Positions 11,740 through 22,564 of a stretch of 64,000 nucleotides of DNA are shown piece after piece. The first letter of the stretch is position 1, and each line of letters starts with the position of its first letter. Position numbers and translations under genes: made by a program. This DNA is from Meghimatium bilineatum (lineage: Eukaryota; Mollusca; Gastropoda; Stylommatophora; Philomycidae): NCBI GenBank assembly GCA_034231615.1, contig CM067298.1:53782883-53846882 (forward strand), read 5' to 3'. The notes beneath the pieces were generated by a model, which was not told the origin of the DNA, did not search any database, and saw only the letters and a list, made by a program, of their open reading frames with translations.

Positions 11740-12560
11740 AAAAATGTTGTAAAAAATAGAAAACAACATTTTGGAATTACAGTTATAAAAGATATTCGTT
11801 ATTTGGACAGTATTCAGCCTATGGAGTGTTTTCCTGATCATTAACATCTCGTAGTTAACTGAACTATACTATACTAACCTCATGATTTATGATGTCATGA
11901 ACGGGACAAAGTAAACACACATTTTGGGAATTACTCGTGACAGGTTCATGGGAATTCCATGAAACTTACTGAAGACAAAATTCTCTGAGCATACTATATT
12001 ATACATATAAAACATTGATGGTTCTCGAATAAACTCAATTGAAAAATCCAATGCCCATATATGGTATCATCTCACTTCAGAACAACTATATATCATCATT
12101 TGATGATTACAGAATGGAAAATCAAACGTTTAGTAGACAGACACTTTAATGTGGCTAGAAACATAATTAGTCGCTTTTGGAGGCGATTTTAACACAGTTG
12201 ATCAATGGCAGTCCTGCAATGTAGTGGAAGATCCAAAGTCACAACTCCTGCCGATTTTTACTACATACGGCTAGGTTACCTCAGGAATCGATTTGTATCT
12301 GCGTCCTCCACAGTCCAGTCAATATGAGCAGCTCGCTGAATTTAAGATCGAACGGAGGGAACCAGTAGAAAATTGCAATTAGTCCAGAAATGAACAATTA
12401 TTTAATTGGAATCGTCAGATTATATTCAATGATGAAGATTATATTTTGTTGACAGTATGAATGTTAGCCAGCGATAAATACACGCGTGTTGAATAAACGA
12501 CTAAGTGTATGCACAGTACAGAGGCAACAACTGCATAACCTTAACAAATATCCATCTAGT
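11740..12560 (+). mobile_element. Tc1/mariner-like transposon relic
   Basis: The 5' noncoding part (11740-12060) is similar to sequence at 34.6-34.8 kb (reverse strand) and at 51.4-51.5 plus 54.4-54.55 kb. Downstream frames read FNVARNIISRFWRRF, then GRSKVTTPAD and YLRNRFVSASSTVQS, which match the paired helix-turn-helix of Tc1-like transposases. WNRQIIFNDEDYILL near 12410 resembles the first catalytic-Asp block (W..VLFSDES). The frames are interrupted, so it is a fossil. Its limits are approximate and no terminal inverted repeats were confirmed. Confidence 0.65.
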
Positions 12561-12699
12561 GATACAATTTTAAATGCTAGCAAGACATCCTGTGTATATG
12601 GCTATAGAAGGACAAGTCTACCATTTGAATATTGTAATCATGCTTGCGATTGTACATAGATGCCAACGCACGAAATTACTTGACATATTAATAATTTAT

Positions 12700-13975
12700 T
12701 TAGTTCCGACTATAAATAATGTGTAGCTATAAAATAACTCAAGTACTGTAAAATCGACATTTTGACTACACTTATTTACAATGAACCTAAGCATAAAAAA
12801 AGCTTGCCGATGTACAAAATCGAAATCACCAATGGGCTAAATAATAGCATTAGTTTAGCGTCATTGATATTTTCAAGTTGCATGCCAAAGATATCCTCGA
12901 ACTAACTGATAGTTTCACAGAAAAACGCTTAGAATCATATTTATGAATTACTAAACGGATAATACATAATGAAGTTACATACTCGTTCCGCGACATTGCA
13001 AGTGAAACAAGAACGAAAGACATTCGAGCTCTAGAACTACACCGATGTTCAAGAAAGTTGAAACTATAAGCTGGTTTACTAATAACTATAATATGGAAAC
13101 AGCTAAGACCGATAAAAATAATCTTTATTATTGTTTAATTCTTATAAAAAATATCAGCTAACTTATTTTATCATATATAGGTTCTAGTAAAATGTGACTG
13201 AAACCTGGACAGTTCTCAAAACTGTCTCAAACGTTTTGAAAAGGATATCGGTTTGATGAGTGTGTGTATGTGTATGTATTTCTGGTTGAAACTGCGTAAC
13301 ATATGACGTATAAATAATCACAATAATAATACTCTGTACTATGACGTGCCATAAACTTAATAATACTTATAATGATAATATTATTAATAATAAATATAAT
13401 ACAGAGGAATCCCACTATAACGCATTTTTCTATAACTCATTTCCCTATATAACAAACAACACTTTTCAAATCCTCAAATATGTTTATTTGATATTGTATG
13501 GACTGTATATAGCGAATGCCCGTTATTAAATACATATTTTGGTGGTCCTGGTCAAGGTGTTATAATATGATTCCACTGTAATAAACACTGGCTATGTAAT
13601 ACATACAATGCGGTAGTATGATCTCTATTTTAACGTCCAGCTGCAATTTAGTAGAATGAAATTATCCAGTTCTCAACATATCGTAAGCAATGTGTTACGT
13701 TGATAGCAGCATCTGCGATTTATAATCTCTAGTCTTCTCTTCCAGTATTTAACAGCTTTTCGTACGTCAATCATGTATGGGCGTGTTGGCGCCAATAATT
13801 TTATATTTCCTGTTCATTAAATTTACCTGCGGCTTCAGACATTCTAACTATATTAGCTGTTATTCGATGTGATATAATTCTTAACAAGATTTAAGTTTAA
13901 ATAGCATCCAGTAATAAAATACTATTAAATGCTATAGTATTCACATGATGATGATACGTTTCTTTTATATAACAT
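12700..13975. other. Unassigned A+T-rich DNA
   Basis: No repeat or gene was recognised. Open frames at 13227-13529 overlap on both strands and are rich in AAT/TAT codons, as expected by chance. Confidence 0.4.
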
Positions 13976-13979
13976 GTTC

Positions 13980-14110
13980 GCCCGGTTGGGCAATGGGTTC
14001 GTGGACGCCTAGTTCAGATGGCAAATAGTTGGGTTTGTTTCTTATTTCCAGGCATGTCGTAGGACACGACTAAGGAAAGTTGGAGGATATGCTGACAACC
14101 TGTAAACTGT
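13980..14110 (+). repeat. Possible SINE core remnant
   Basis: The stretch near 14050-14100 contains CATGTCGTAGG, ACACGACTAAGG and ATGCTGAC in an order that resembles a repeat core I associate with molluscan SINEs. A similar motif (TTGTCGTAAGAGGAGACTAA) lies near 50.08 kb. The resemblance is from memory and is weak. Confidence 0.3.
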
Positions 14111-14114
14111 GTCA

Positions 14115-14635
14115 AATCATCATTGTCACATTATTTCTCACTCTATTACTGTTGTTTCCTATCACATATTCTACATGGATGGTGATGAGAGCCATGATAA
14201 TGGTCCTTGCACTTGTGGCATTTTGTGTCAGCCTCCTAGGTGACAGTGCACGATAGATTTCCGATGTGTCAACAAATCTGACATAAAAATGAGGAGATCG
14301 TTGATATAAATTTGTGATATGCTTCTTGCAGAATTTTGGGAAATAAACAAGCATTCATACCCCCCCCCCCCCGTGCTCAATCAGGCATTTGAAGAAAACT
14401 AACAGGAGCACGGGAGTCATACCTCCAGTTACACATGTAAAGAACATGTGCTTTCGTCTGAAAGAATACGGGCTGCCACGTCTACTTGTTAATCGCAAAT
14501 TGGAGTCTTTCATCATCATCGTGTAACGTGCCTTTTGATCAAAGATATCTGTGCAACCCTCACATCATCTCAGTTACGCTCTGCTGCCTCCGGTCTCATA
14601 TATACAGTCGGTAGCATATCATATTCAATGTTTCA
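14115..14635. other. Unassigned DNA with C homopolymer
   Basis: Nothing was recognised beyond a 12-base C run near 14361-14372. Confidence 0.4.
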
Positions 14636-14637
14636 CC

Positions 14638-15005
14638 ATCAATCTAACTGTAGTGATTAGCTGGATTAAGACATATCTATCAATCTAACTGTAGTGATTA
14701 GCTGGATTAAGACATAGCTATAAATCTAACTGTAGTGATTAGCTGGATTAAGACATATCTATCAATCTAACTGTAGTGATTAGCTGGATTAAGACATATC
14801 TATCAACCTAACTGTAGTGATTAGCTGGATTAAGACATATCTATCAACCTAACTGTAGTGATTAGCTGGATTAAGACATAGCTATCAATCTAACTGTAGT
14901 GATTAGCTGGATTAAGACATATCTATCAATCTAACTGTAGTAATTAGCTGGATTAAGACATAGCTATCAATCTAATTGTAATGATTGGGTATATTAAGAC
15001 ATTTC
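14638..15005. repeat. 41-bp satellite array, left part
   Basis: Nine head-to-tail units of 41 bp start at 14638, 14679, 14720, 14761, 14802, 14843, 14884, 14925 and 14966. The unit carries CTAACTGTAGTGATTAGCTG. The last unit is the most diverged. The array resumes in degenerate form at 15639. Confidence 0.92.
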
Positions 15006-15638
15006 AAACCAGGCAATTAGTGTGGCAACTGAAAATCTGCTGAACTCCAACTCTGTCCTACATCCTGTGGTATTCCTGACAGATACAAGGTCAGTGCTTC
15101 TAGCTCTCCAGTCTGGAAAACTAACAGAAATGAAAAAATTACTTAGTGAATTGTCTTACCAGTATAGGGTAACCATGCAGTGGAGACCTTTTCACTGTGG
15201 AATACCAGAAAATGAAAACGCAGACCAACTGGCTAAGAAAGGTGCTGCCGAAGACCAACCAGATATACCAATCACCTACCATCAGAAAAAAAAGATGATC
15301 AAGTCAATAAGAAAGCAACAAACACCAACACAAGATGACTATCACATTATGAACAGATCAGAACAAGTTGTAATTCTACGCCTCAGAACAGGACACAACC
15401 GACTCCGCAGTCACATGTACACATAGTTCAAGATTGGCAACACGGAGTGCCAAACATATACTTCAAGAGTGTTCTGAGCATGAAGCGCTGAGGCAGAGAT
15501 ATTAGCCAGAAAAAAAAAACGTGGAATCAAAGTTCTATGGACCACTGTATGAACTACAAAAGACAGTGAGTTTTATTCACGAGACAGAATTATAGATATA
15601 TACATATTTCAAGTGAAGGAAGGAAGGAAGAAGAAGAT
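15006..15638 (+). mobile_element. I-like LINE 3' end inserted in the satellite
   Basis: A 633-bp plus-strand LINE 3' fragment encodes the end of an RNase H domain (VVFLTDTRSV, MQWRPFHCGIP, ENADQLAKKGAAE) and part of the C-terminal tail. It ends in AAGGAAGGAAGAAGAAGA. GACATTTC occurs at both edges (14998-15005 and 15639-15646), a plausible 8-bp target-site duplication in satellite sequence. A Lys-to-stop change at about 15424 and a ~29-bp deletion near 15441 make it a pseudogene. It is the same family as the elements at 18.4-19.9 and 51.5-54.4 kb. Confidence 0.85.
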
Positions 15639-15765
15639 GACATTTCTATCACTCTAACTGTATCGATTATCTGGATTAACACAAAGCGATAAACCTAACT
15701 GTATCGATTAGCTGGATTAAAGCATAGTGATCAACTTAACTATGATGATTTGGTGGATGCATTTT
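15639..15765. repeat. 41-bp satellite array, right part (degenerate)
   Basis: About three diverged units of the same 41-bp satellite follow the LINE, recognisable by CTAACTGTATCGATTA and GCTGGATTAA. The LINE therefore landed inside an older array. Confidence 0.75.
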
Positions 15766-15769
15766 CTAG

Positions 15770-17360
15770 ATGATAATTACGCTCAGTGGGTTTCTTGATC
15801 CTTCTGAGCTGTCTAGGTGCAGAACTGACCGCGGCGCATATTGAACATGGTACTCCATAACACCTCAAACTACGAATATGCCATATTTACAAGTTTATAT
15901 AAGTGTATTTAATAACGTTATGGATGACCTCTTTTTCTCGCAGTTTTGGGCATTTTAGGAATATTGACATTTAAAACAAGGTTCTGTGGTTTGTAATTGA
16001 ATTGTAAACAAGGTCAGACGACTAATCCTCTGCCCGTATAGATGCGTTGAAAGTCCATCACGGCGCATTTTCAACATCTGCTTTCCAGCTATCGTCCTCT
16101 ATTACATGGTGTAGCTTTTTTTTTACAACAACACTTTGCACTGTTACCATTTGGACTTGCTAATTTTTATGTTCCCACTTTTAAGAACTGTTTCCGTGTG
16201 AAACCATATGTTCTTTTGATGTATCTCTGAAACTGCAAAGATGGTAGAATGTCTGAATGTTATTTTGCATTAATTCAAATTCGCAAAGAGGAACGTTATT
16301 GTTATAAAATAGCAAGTAAAACATATAAATAACCTGTGAAAAAATCGTGTCTCAATTTATTACTGTTGTTTTCAATTAAAAAATTCTACATGGGTGACGA
16401 AGAGAGAGATGTTTAATTGAAAACATATAAAACAATGTGCCCTTGTAAGGAGGTATGTGAATTACAATTTTCTCCTTAACACAAACGATTACGTAAGGGC
16501 AGTGCTCACCGCATGAAACGGTTACCAACCCCTGTTTCATAGCATTGAACGAGGAGTGAAGAAGACCTGGCATCAAGAGATATCGTTTGAGAGCAACAGT
16601 TAGAAATATATTATTCACAAATATATGAAATCAATAACAATAATATCAGTATAAATAATATAATCTGGAGGGACAAAAAAAGAGAACTTGAGGAAAACAT
16701 ATAAAACAAATACAAATATAGCAACAAAATTGTATTTGTATTATATATACGACGTATTTATCTTACTTAGTTTCTCTTTAATTAGTTTTCTAAAATAAAA
16801 CATTCAATAAAGCTGGACTATAGTTTACCTATGTCTTCAATGTTTGGCTGAATAAACATATAACCGTTCAAAAATACACATAGTAAAATAAGTACCACAC
16901 CCATAGATAAATTAATATACAGTTTAATAATTTTGTTTTACATATCACGCAAACTCAAACCTAATACACGTGAAACATTCAGTAACCATATTGTTTATTA
17001 TGTAAAAACTTAAATTGGGTAATAGACTAATAATATAATCTTCCTCCAACTTTTCCATGGTCGCGCGTGTGGTAATATAGACATTAATGGATGAGTAGAT
17101 AGAATCAGGGCTATAGATAAAGGAGGCAAGGGGTTTGGGTATCCAATCCCACTCCCTTCCCTTAGTATATGTGAACACGAATGTTTGTACTAGGAAGTTG
17201 GTAAATAGACGGGTGAAAAGGCAACCCCAGCCAACTACTAATTAGCAATTTTCACAACACCGTCATCACATTTTATATCATAAAGACGATCCGAAACATG
17301 AAAACACATAAATGAAATATTTTTGAGGTAAACTCCCACTATTGAGGACAGCCAATGTAC
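15770..17360. other. Mostly unassigned DNA
   Basis: Apart from the weak repeat at 16495-16597, no feature was recognised. A 77-codon minus-strand frame at 16945-17178 has no motif. Confidence 0.4.
16495..16597 (-). repeat. Low-copy interspersed repeat, copy 1
   Basis: Read on the minus strand this matches 23743-23838 on the plus strand at roughly 70%. Shared blocks include GTTGCTCTCAAA, GTCTTCTTCACT and AAACAGGGGTT. Nature unknown. Confidence 0.5.
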
Positions 17361-17363
17361 GGC

Positions 17364-18402
17364 ATGGATAGAAGTCGGTGATCTGTCTCACTAAATCCAG
17401 ACAACAAACGATTTGGTTACCTCATGAGAATGGAACCAAAGCGCAACCAGTCCTTCGAGCATACAAAATCAGAGATCGGGTTACAATGCAAGGAAAACAA
17501 GAACCAGATGGGTAGAGGCAAATAAACCATAAACAGACACGGGATGACCATTGCAAATGCGTTCCAATTTACTAAAGACAGACAACTCTACACCCTTCCT
17601 CCCTCCTCCCCGAGCTCGTGGGAATTCTATTAGAGAGATACATAGAAGGATAGATACACACACACACACGCACGCACGCATCCACCCCCCCCCCCCCCAC
17701 GCACGCTCGCAAGCACGCACGAACACCCACCCATCCACCCACCCACACACCCACCCACAACCACTCACCCGACCCTCACACGCACACGCACACATTCAGA
17801 CACACGCACACACGCACACACACACATACATATACATATAGTTAGACAGATAATCAGACATAAAGATAGTAAACAATAATTTTAGTTATATTATTCAGCT
17901 CTCTTGGACGAGTCTATATGGTTTATATCGTCGTTTCTATGGTTTTGTAGACTCATCTGGTTCATCATTCAAAAGGTAAGCTATTAGCATTTTTGTGGTT
18001 TTCATTGTTTATCGTGTGTATATCGGCGGCGTGTAGCCGCTGAATTGTTACACTTCCCTACATTACTAAATCATTGTTTTATTTAATTTACAGTGATATT
18101 TTCAAATTGGAACATATTAAATTCAATTGTGCGATTATATTTGGATGTTTTATGTGAAATTAATGTTATATAAGGATAATATATATTCTGACATGACATC
18201 CAGGCAGTGACTGCAACAGATTTGGCAAGTTGACAATGTGTATACATAGCTAAATAATTAAAGTATTGGGAGCGACAATGATGACCAGAGCAACAACACT
18301 AAATATGTGCGGACTAGGCCACAATCAGCAGAAATAATAGAACAGATGGAAAGTCAACACAAAGAGATTCTAGGTATTTTGGACGCAAGGAAAAAAGGAA
18401 AC
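17364..18402 (+). repeat. ~1.04-kb direct repeat, left copy
   Basis: Starting at ATGGATAGAAGTCGG and ending at AGGAAAC, this 1,039-bp unit is repeated at 19915-20962. Together the two copies flank an I-like LINE exactly. Differences are a few substitutions, a 12-bp indel near 18208 and length changes in the CA/CCCA tract. An open frame with RPQSAEIIEQMESQHKEIL near its end is shared by both copies but has no family I recognise. Confidence 0.92.
17648..17832. repeat. (CA)n/(CCCA)n/(GCAC)n microsatellite, left copy
   Basis: A compound simple repeat inside the left direct repeat, with a C homopolymer near 17686-17698. The overlapping Thr-His and Val-Cys-Ala-rich open frames are products of this repeat. 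Confidence 0.92.
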
Positions 18403-19914
18403 TTCTTCTTCTTCTTCTTCTTTCGTTCACTTGAAACATGTCTATATCTGCAATTCTGTCTCCTTAATAATACTCACTGTCTTTTGTAGTTCATACAGTG
18501 TCCCATAGAGCTTTGATTCCAGTGTTGTTTCCTCTGGCCAATATGTCTGCCTCAGCGTTTCATGCTCAGAACACTCTTGAAGTATATGTTTGGCACTCTG
18601 TACTGCCTGTCCACATGTACACATGGCCGTGTTGCCAATCTTGAACTTTGTATACATGTGACTGCGGAGTCGGTTGTGTCCTGTTCTGAGACGTAGAATT
18701 ATAACTTGTTCTGATCTGTTCATAATGTGATAGTCATCTTGTGTTGGTGTTTGTGGCTTTCTTATTGACTTGATCATCTGTTTTTTCTGATGGTAGGTGA
18801 TTGGTATATCTGGTTGATCTTCGGCAGCACCTTCCTTAGCCAGTTGGTCTGCTTTTTCATTTCCTGGTATTCCACAGTGAGAGGGTATCCACTGCATGGT
18901 TACCCTATACTGGTAAGACAATTCGCTAAGTAGTTTTTTTAAGTCTGTTAGTTTTCCAGACTGGAGAGCTTGAAGCACTGACCTTGCATCTGTCAGGAAT
19001 ACCACAGGCTGTAGGTCAGAGTTGGAGTTCAGCAGTTTTTTAGCTGCCACAGTAATTGCCTGGATTTCTGCATCATAATTATTGCAGAATTTTCCTGTCG
19101 GTGTTCTGATTGTATCTCTAGGCTTGTGTGGATATTCTATATATACACCTGCACCTCCATTCCTCACAGCATTCTGTGCTGACCCATCTGTGTATACTCT
19201 GACCCATATATCTTGTGGATATTCCTCGTCCAGGAAACTGAGGGTGACTGTCCTCCGCTGCACACTGTTCTGTTCGTCCTCGCTTAGTATTCCTTTCACA
19301 TGGGTCTGAATGTATATTGGCATTCCATGCCTTTCACTCCATGGGGTTTGTTCTGGTACAGACCTTAAGGGGCTGTCAACTTCAGGTAGGTCTTTAAGTT
19401 GTCTACGGAGTCGTTTAGCTTGATGGATAAAGCTGCTTCTTTTCAGTCGCCCCATTGCTAGGTTTTGGAATCTTTCCTTCATTGGATGACTTGGCATACA
19501 CTGAAACTTTTCCGCTTGAATTAGTACTTTTGTGTCTCTGCGTTCGCCAAGTGTTTGCATTCTTCCCATTTTCTGCATCTCTGCTATGGGTGTTGATTTT
19601 ATTGCTCCCAACATTATTCTAAGTGCCTGGTTTTGCACTTTATCTAGATCTTGTAATGTGGTGTTTGATGCAGGACACCACGCAGCTGAACCATATTCCA
19701 GGTGTGGTCTTATGCCTTGCTGGTAAACTTTACTGAGTATATTCCCACTGGCTCCCCATGTGGTTCCACTTAGTTTTCTCAGGATAGCTAACTTCCTCCT
19801 GGCTTTTGTTGTTGCTTTGTTTATGTGCTGCTTCCATGTCAGCTTATCATCAAAAGTAACTCCGAGGTATGTTGGTTGTTTGTCTTCTTTCAAGAGCTCT
19901 CCGTCTATCTTGAT
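18403..19914 (-). mobile_element. I-like LINE between kilobase direct repeats
   Basis: A 1,512-bp minus-strand LINE 3' portion. The 3' end at 18403 is a (GAA)n tail and the 5' truncation is at 19914. It begins inside the RT after the palm (block KIDGELL) and runs through RNase H to the C-terminal tail. The whole coding part is open. It sits between two ~1.04-kb direct repeats with no extra bases, instead of the usual short target-site duplication. It is highly similar to 51.5-53.0 kb. Confidence 0.92.
18442..19893 (-). CDS. LINE pol C-terminal ORF: RT thumb region plus RNase H (483 aa, intact frame)
   Basis: Residues ~1-120 follow the RT palm (YLGVTFDDKLTWKQHI, then IRPHLEYGSAAW). Residues ~225-350 form an RNase H type I domain with VRVYTDGSAQ (Asp), YDAEIQA (Glu), VVFLTDARSV (Asp) and SHCGIPGNEKADQLAKEGA, so the expected acidic residues are present. 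The tail has CTCGQAVQSAKHILQEC, a Cys/His cluster typical of such elements. RNase H degrades the RNA strand during retrotransposition. The RT catalytic motif and endonuclease are missing through 5' truncation, so this is not autonomous. The true frame extends upstream to 19914, so the chosen start is arbitrary. I-superfamily placement is inferred from the RNase H. Confidence 0.88.
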   Translation of the reverse strand: MKEDKQPTYLGVTFDDKLTWKQHINKATTKARRKLAILRKLSGTTWGASGNILSKVYQQGIRPHLEYGSAAWCPASNTTLQDLDKVQNQALRIMLGAIKSTPIAEMQKMGRMQTLGERRDTKVLIQAEKFQCMPSHPMKERFQNLAMGRLKRSSFIHQAKRLRRQLKDLPEVDSPLRSVPEQTPWSERHGMPIYIQTHVKGILSEDEQNSVQRRTVTLSFLDEEYPQDIWVRVYTDGSAQNAVRNGGAGVYIEYPHKPRDTIRTPTGKFCNNYDAEIQAITVAAKKLLNSNSDLQPVVFLTDARSVLQALQSGKLTDLKKLLSELSYQYRVTMQWIPSHCGIPGNEKADQLAKEGAAEDQPDIPITYHQKKQMIKSIRKPQTPTQDDYHIMNRSEQVIILRLRTGHNRLRSHMYTKFKIGNTAMCTCGQAVQSAKHILQECSEHETLRQTYWPEETTLESKLYGTLYELQKTVSIIKETELQI

Positions 19915-20962
19915 ATGGATAGAAGTCGGTGATCTGTCTCACTAAATCCAGACAACAAACGATTTGGTTACCTCATGAGAATGGAACCAAAGCGCAACCA
20001 GTCCTTCGAGCATACAAAATCAGAGATCGGGTTACAATGCAAGGAAAACAAGAACCAGATGGGTAGAGGCAAATAAACCATAAACAGACACGGGATGACC
20101 ATTGCAAATGCGTTCCAATTTACTAAAGACAGACAACTCTACACCCTTCCTCCCTCCTCCCCGAGCTCGTGGAAATTCTATTAGAGAGATACATAGAAGG
20201 ATAGATACACACACACACACGCACGCACGCACCCACCCACCCACGCACGCTCGCAAGCACGCACGAACACCCACCCATCCACCCACCCACACACCCACCC
20301 ACAACCACTCACCCGACCCTCACACGCACACGCACACATTCAGACACACGCACACACACACGCACACACACACATACATATACATATAGTTAGACAGATA
20401 ATCCGACATAAAGATAGTAAACAATAATTTTAGTTATTTTATTCAGGTCTCTGGGACGAGTCTATATGGTTTATATCGTCGTTTCTATGGTTTTGTAGAC
20501 TCATCTGGTTCATCAATCAAAAGGTAAGCTATTAGCATTTTTGTGATTTTCATTGTTTATCGTGTGTATATCGGCGGCGTGTAGCTGCTAAATTGTTACA
20601 CTTCCCTATATTACTAAATCATTGTTTTATTTAATTTACAGTGATATTTTCAAATTGGAACATATTAAATTCAATTGTGCGATTATAGTTGGATGTTATA
20701 TGTGAAATTAATGTTATATAATGATAATATATATTCTGACATGACATCCAGGCAGTGACCAACATCTCGACTGCAACAGATTTGGCAAGTTGACAATGTG
20801 TATACATAGCTAAATAATTAAAGTATTGGGAGCAACAATGATGACCAGAGCAACAACACTAAATATGTGCGGACTAGGCCACAATCAGCAGAAATAATAG
20901 AACAGATGGAAAGTCAACACAAAGAGATTCTAGGTATTTTGGACACAAGGAAAAAAGGAAAC
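19915..20962 (+). repeat. ~1.04-kb direct repeat, right copy
   Basis: A 1,048-bp copy of 17364-18402, beginning at the base after the LINE's 5' end. After AGGAAAC it continues into unique sequence (AACATTAAAAG), whereas the left copy meets the LINE tail at that point. The right copy has 12 bp (around 20758-20770) that the left lacks. Its simple-repeat block at 20205-20380 is shorter in the C-rich part. Confidence 0.92.
20205..20385. repeat. (CA)n/(CCCA)n/(GCAC)n microsatellite, right copy
   Basis: Counterpart of 17648-17832, with CCCACCCACCCA where the left copy has a C homopolymer. Confidence 0.92.
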
Positions 20963-21119
20963 AACATTAAAAGAAAACAATTAGCAACTATGTTTTGATA
21001 TGGAGAGGTGAAAATAAGAACTCTCTAGCCAATCATGGCTATATGTTTTTTGTTACATCAAAGAAAATCCAAGAACATCATGGGCATCGACTATAGAGGT
21101 ATTTCACACAGCAAAAAAT

Positions 21120-22560
21120 ACATGGTAAAATATTAAAAGTACATCGAAGATAGATCAGAGATCCACAGTAGAGTTTCTTCCAGTTTGTATTCAGGAGTAA
21201 GGTGTACAGATGCTCCTATTTTCCTGAGACAACTAAGTGAAATGCACTAGAAAATGATCAAGAACTGAACACACTGTGAGGTATTAGGTATGCTGATTAT
21301 TCTCTTTGCACAGTGGACACGTCAACAGGTGTTCAGATCTCCACTTCAGTAAATCTCTCAGGATATAACGGATGATGGTTCCGGTTATATGTTGGTTAAC
21401 TTCTCTTTTTGAAGTCTTTGTAAGATGTTCTCTACGGGTCACGCCCATTCTCACCCTCATTCCGCCCATTCTCGATATTGACTCAATCATCTCAAAATCC
21501 ACTGATTAAAAATAATATGCATAGACCAGGAAAATGTGTTCGATAGTGTTAATGTAAAATGATTTGTTGGAAACGCTAGATTACTACGGAAACAAGAGTC
21601 AGTTATTAGGAGATTAAAAAACCCCTCTACCAGAACTTCCGAAGTTCAGTAACAACTTCGGACGGAATTCATCTTTCGAAACAAAAACAGGGGTAAAACA
21701 AGGAAGTGTGGTCTCACCTATGCTTGATAACATATACAAGGATAGAATAACAATAGCATTACAAAACAAGAAGGTAAACAGAACAGTAATAATAGAGGGA
21801 TCTGAAAAGAAATTAAGCAAAGCATTCAACGAATTGGTACTTTCTGATGATCAATGCCTTATCTACGAAAATGAACAGCAGTCATATTAATGCACTCACA
21901 ACATGCAACAAGTATAAGATGAAAATAAACACGCAGAAAACAGAAGTAATACAAATCAGAAAAACACAAAATCCAGTGACCATAACAATAAACACAACTA
22001 AAGTGAAACAAACTTCTGAATTTAAATACCTTGGAAATATATTCACAGACAACGGAAAATTAGACAGAAAAATGGAGACAAGATTCCAGAAAGCAAGCAT
22101 AGTGACATACCAGCTATCACCGTTACTGCTGAATCCAATGCTCACGATGGAGGTCAAGAGACAGATGATAAACATTATATTTACTCTTCTATCAATGCCA
22201 GACATGGGCGCTGACAGCAGCCAGCAGGGAACACTTACAACATGTGAGATGAAATGCACAAGAAAATCCACAAGTGTGACCAAACTAGACAAAATCAGAA
22301 ATGGTGAAATCAGGAGAAGAATCGATATAAGACAACGCACATAATACATCGAGAAACAACAAATAAAATCGTTTGGACACATTATGCAGATGGACTATAA
22401 TCAACTACCGACAGGAACATATAACACAGGAAGATTCGGATATATTGCCAGATGAAGACCTAGAACAAGATAGATAGCATCAATTCAACAATGAAAAAAA
22501 ATTCGGATTCAACGCAGCCAAGGAGACACATATGGCTTGGATATACAATTAAATCTCTCA
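21120..22560 (+). mobile_element. Degenerate LINE with RT, split by a nested tail
   Basis: Plus-strand RT relic. Before the interruption it shows RCTDAPIFLRQLSE (21200-21240), equivalent to the GC.DAIF.LRQL block. After it come CIDQENVFDSVN (about 21525), TGVKQGSVVSP (about 21693), ELVLSDDQCLI in place of the ADDQ/YADD motif (about 21832), FKYLGNIFTDNG and a tail with IKSFGHIM. The longest open part is 21847-22344. Numerous stops and frame changes make it a pseudogene. The fragments at 4.2-4.5 and 24.9-25.7 kb have the same motif style. Confidence 0.78.
21276..21505 (-). mobile_element. RNase H-type LINE 3' tail nested in another LINE
   Basis: The minus-strand frame 21502-21284 encodes MRVRMGVTRREHLTK, NQHITGTIIRYILRDL and a C-terminal CPLC pair, matching the tail of the RNase H LINE at 50.4-51.0 kb. 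Its 3' end at 21276-21290 carries the CATACCTAATACC sequence also seen near 51.03 kb. It interrupts the host LINE between its RQLSE and CIDQEN blocks. I could not define a target-site duplication. Confidence 0.75.
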
Positions 22561-22564
22561 GTCA

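Noticed and set aside
12180-12260. A frame reading FGGDFNTV, like the GGDFN motif of LINE endonucleases
   Set aside because: The other frames of the same bases match the Tc1 transposase helix-turn-helix in the right order. The region is shared with two other Tc1-like relics, so the GGDFN reading is probably accidental.
17551-17841. Thr-His-rich and Val-Cys-Ala-rich open frames (also at 20.0-20.4 kb)
   Set aside because: They are translations of the CA/CCCA/GCAC simple repeat on either strand.
18307-18402. Small gene with RPQSAEIIEQMESQHKEIL
   Set aside because: The frame is shared by both direct-repeat copies simply because they are duplicates. It has no known family and runs into the LINE tail in the left copy.
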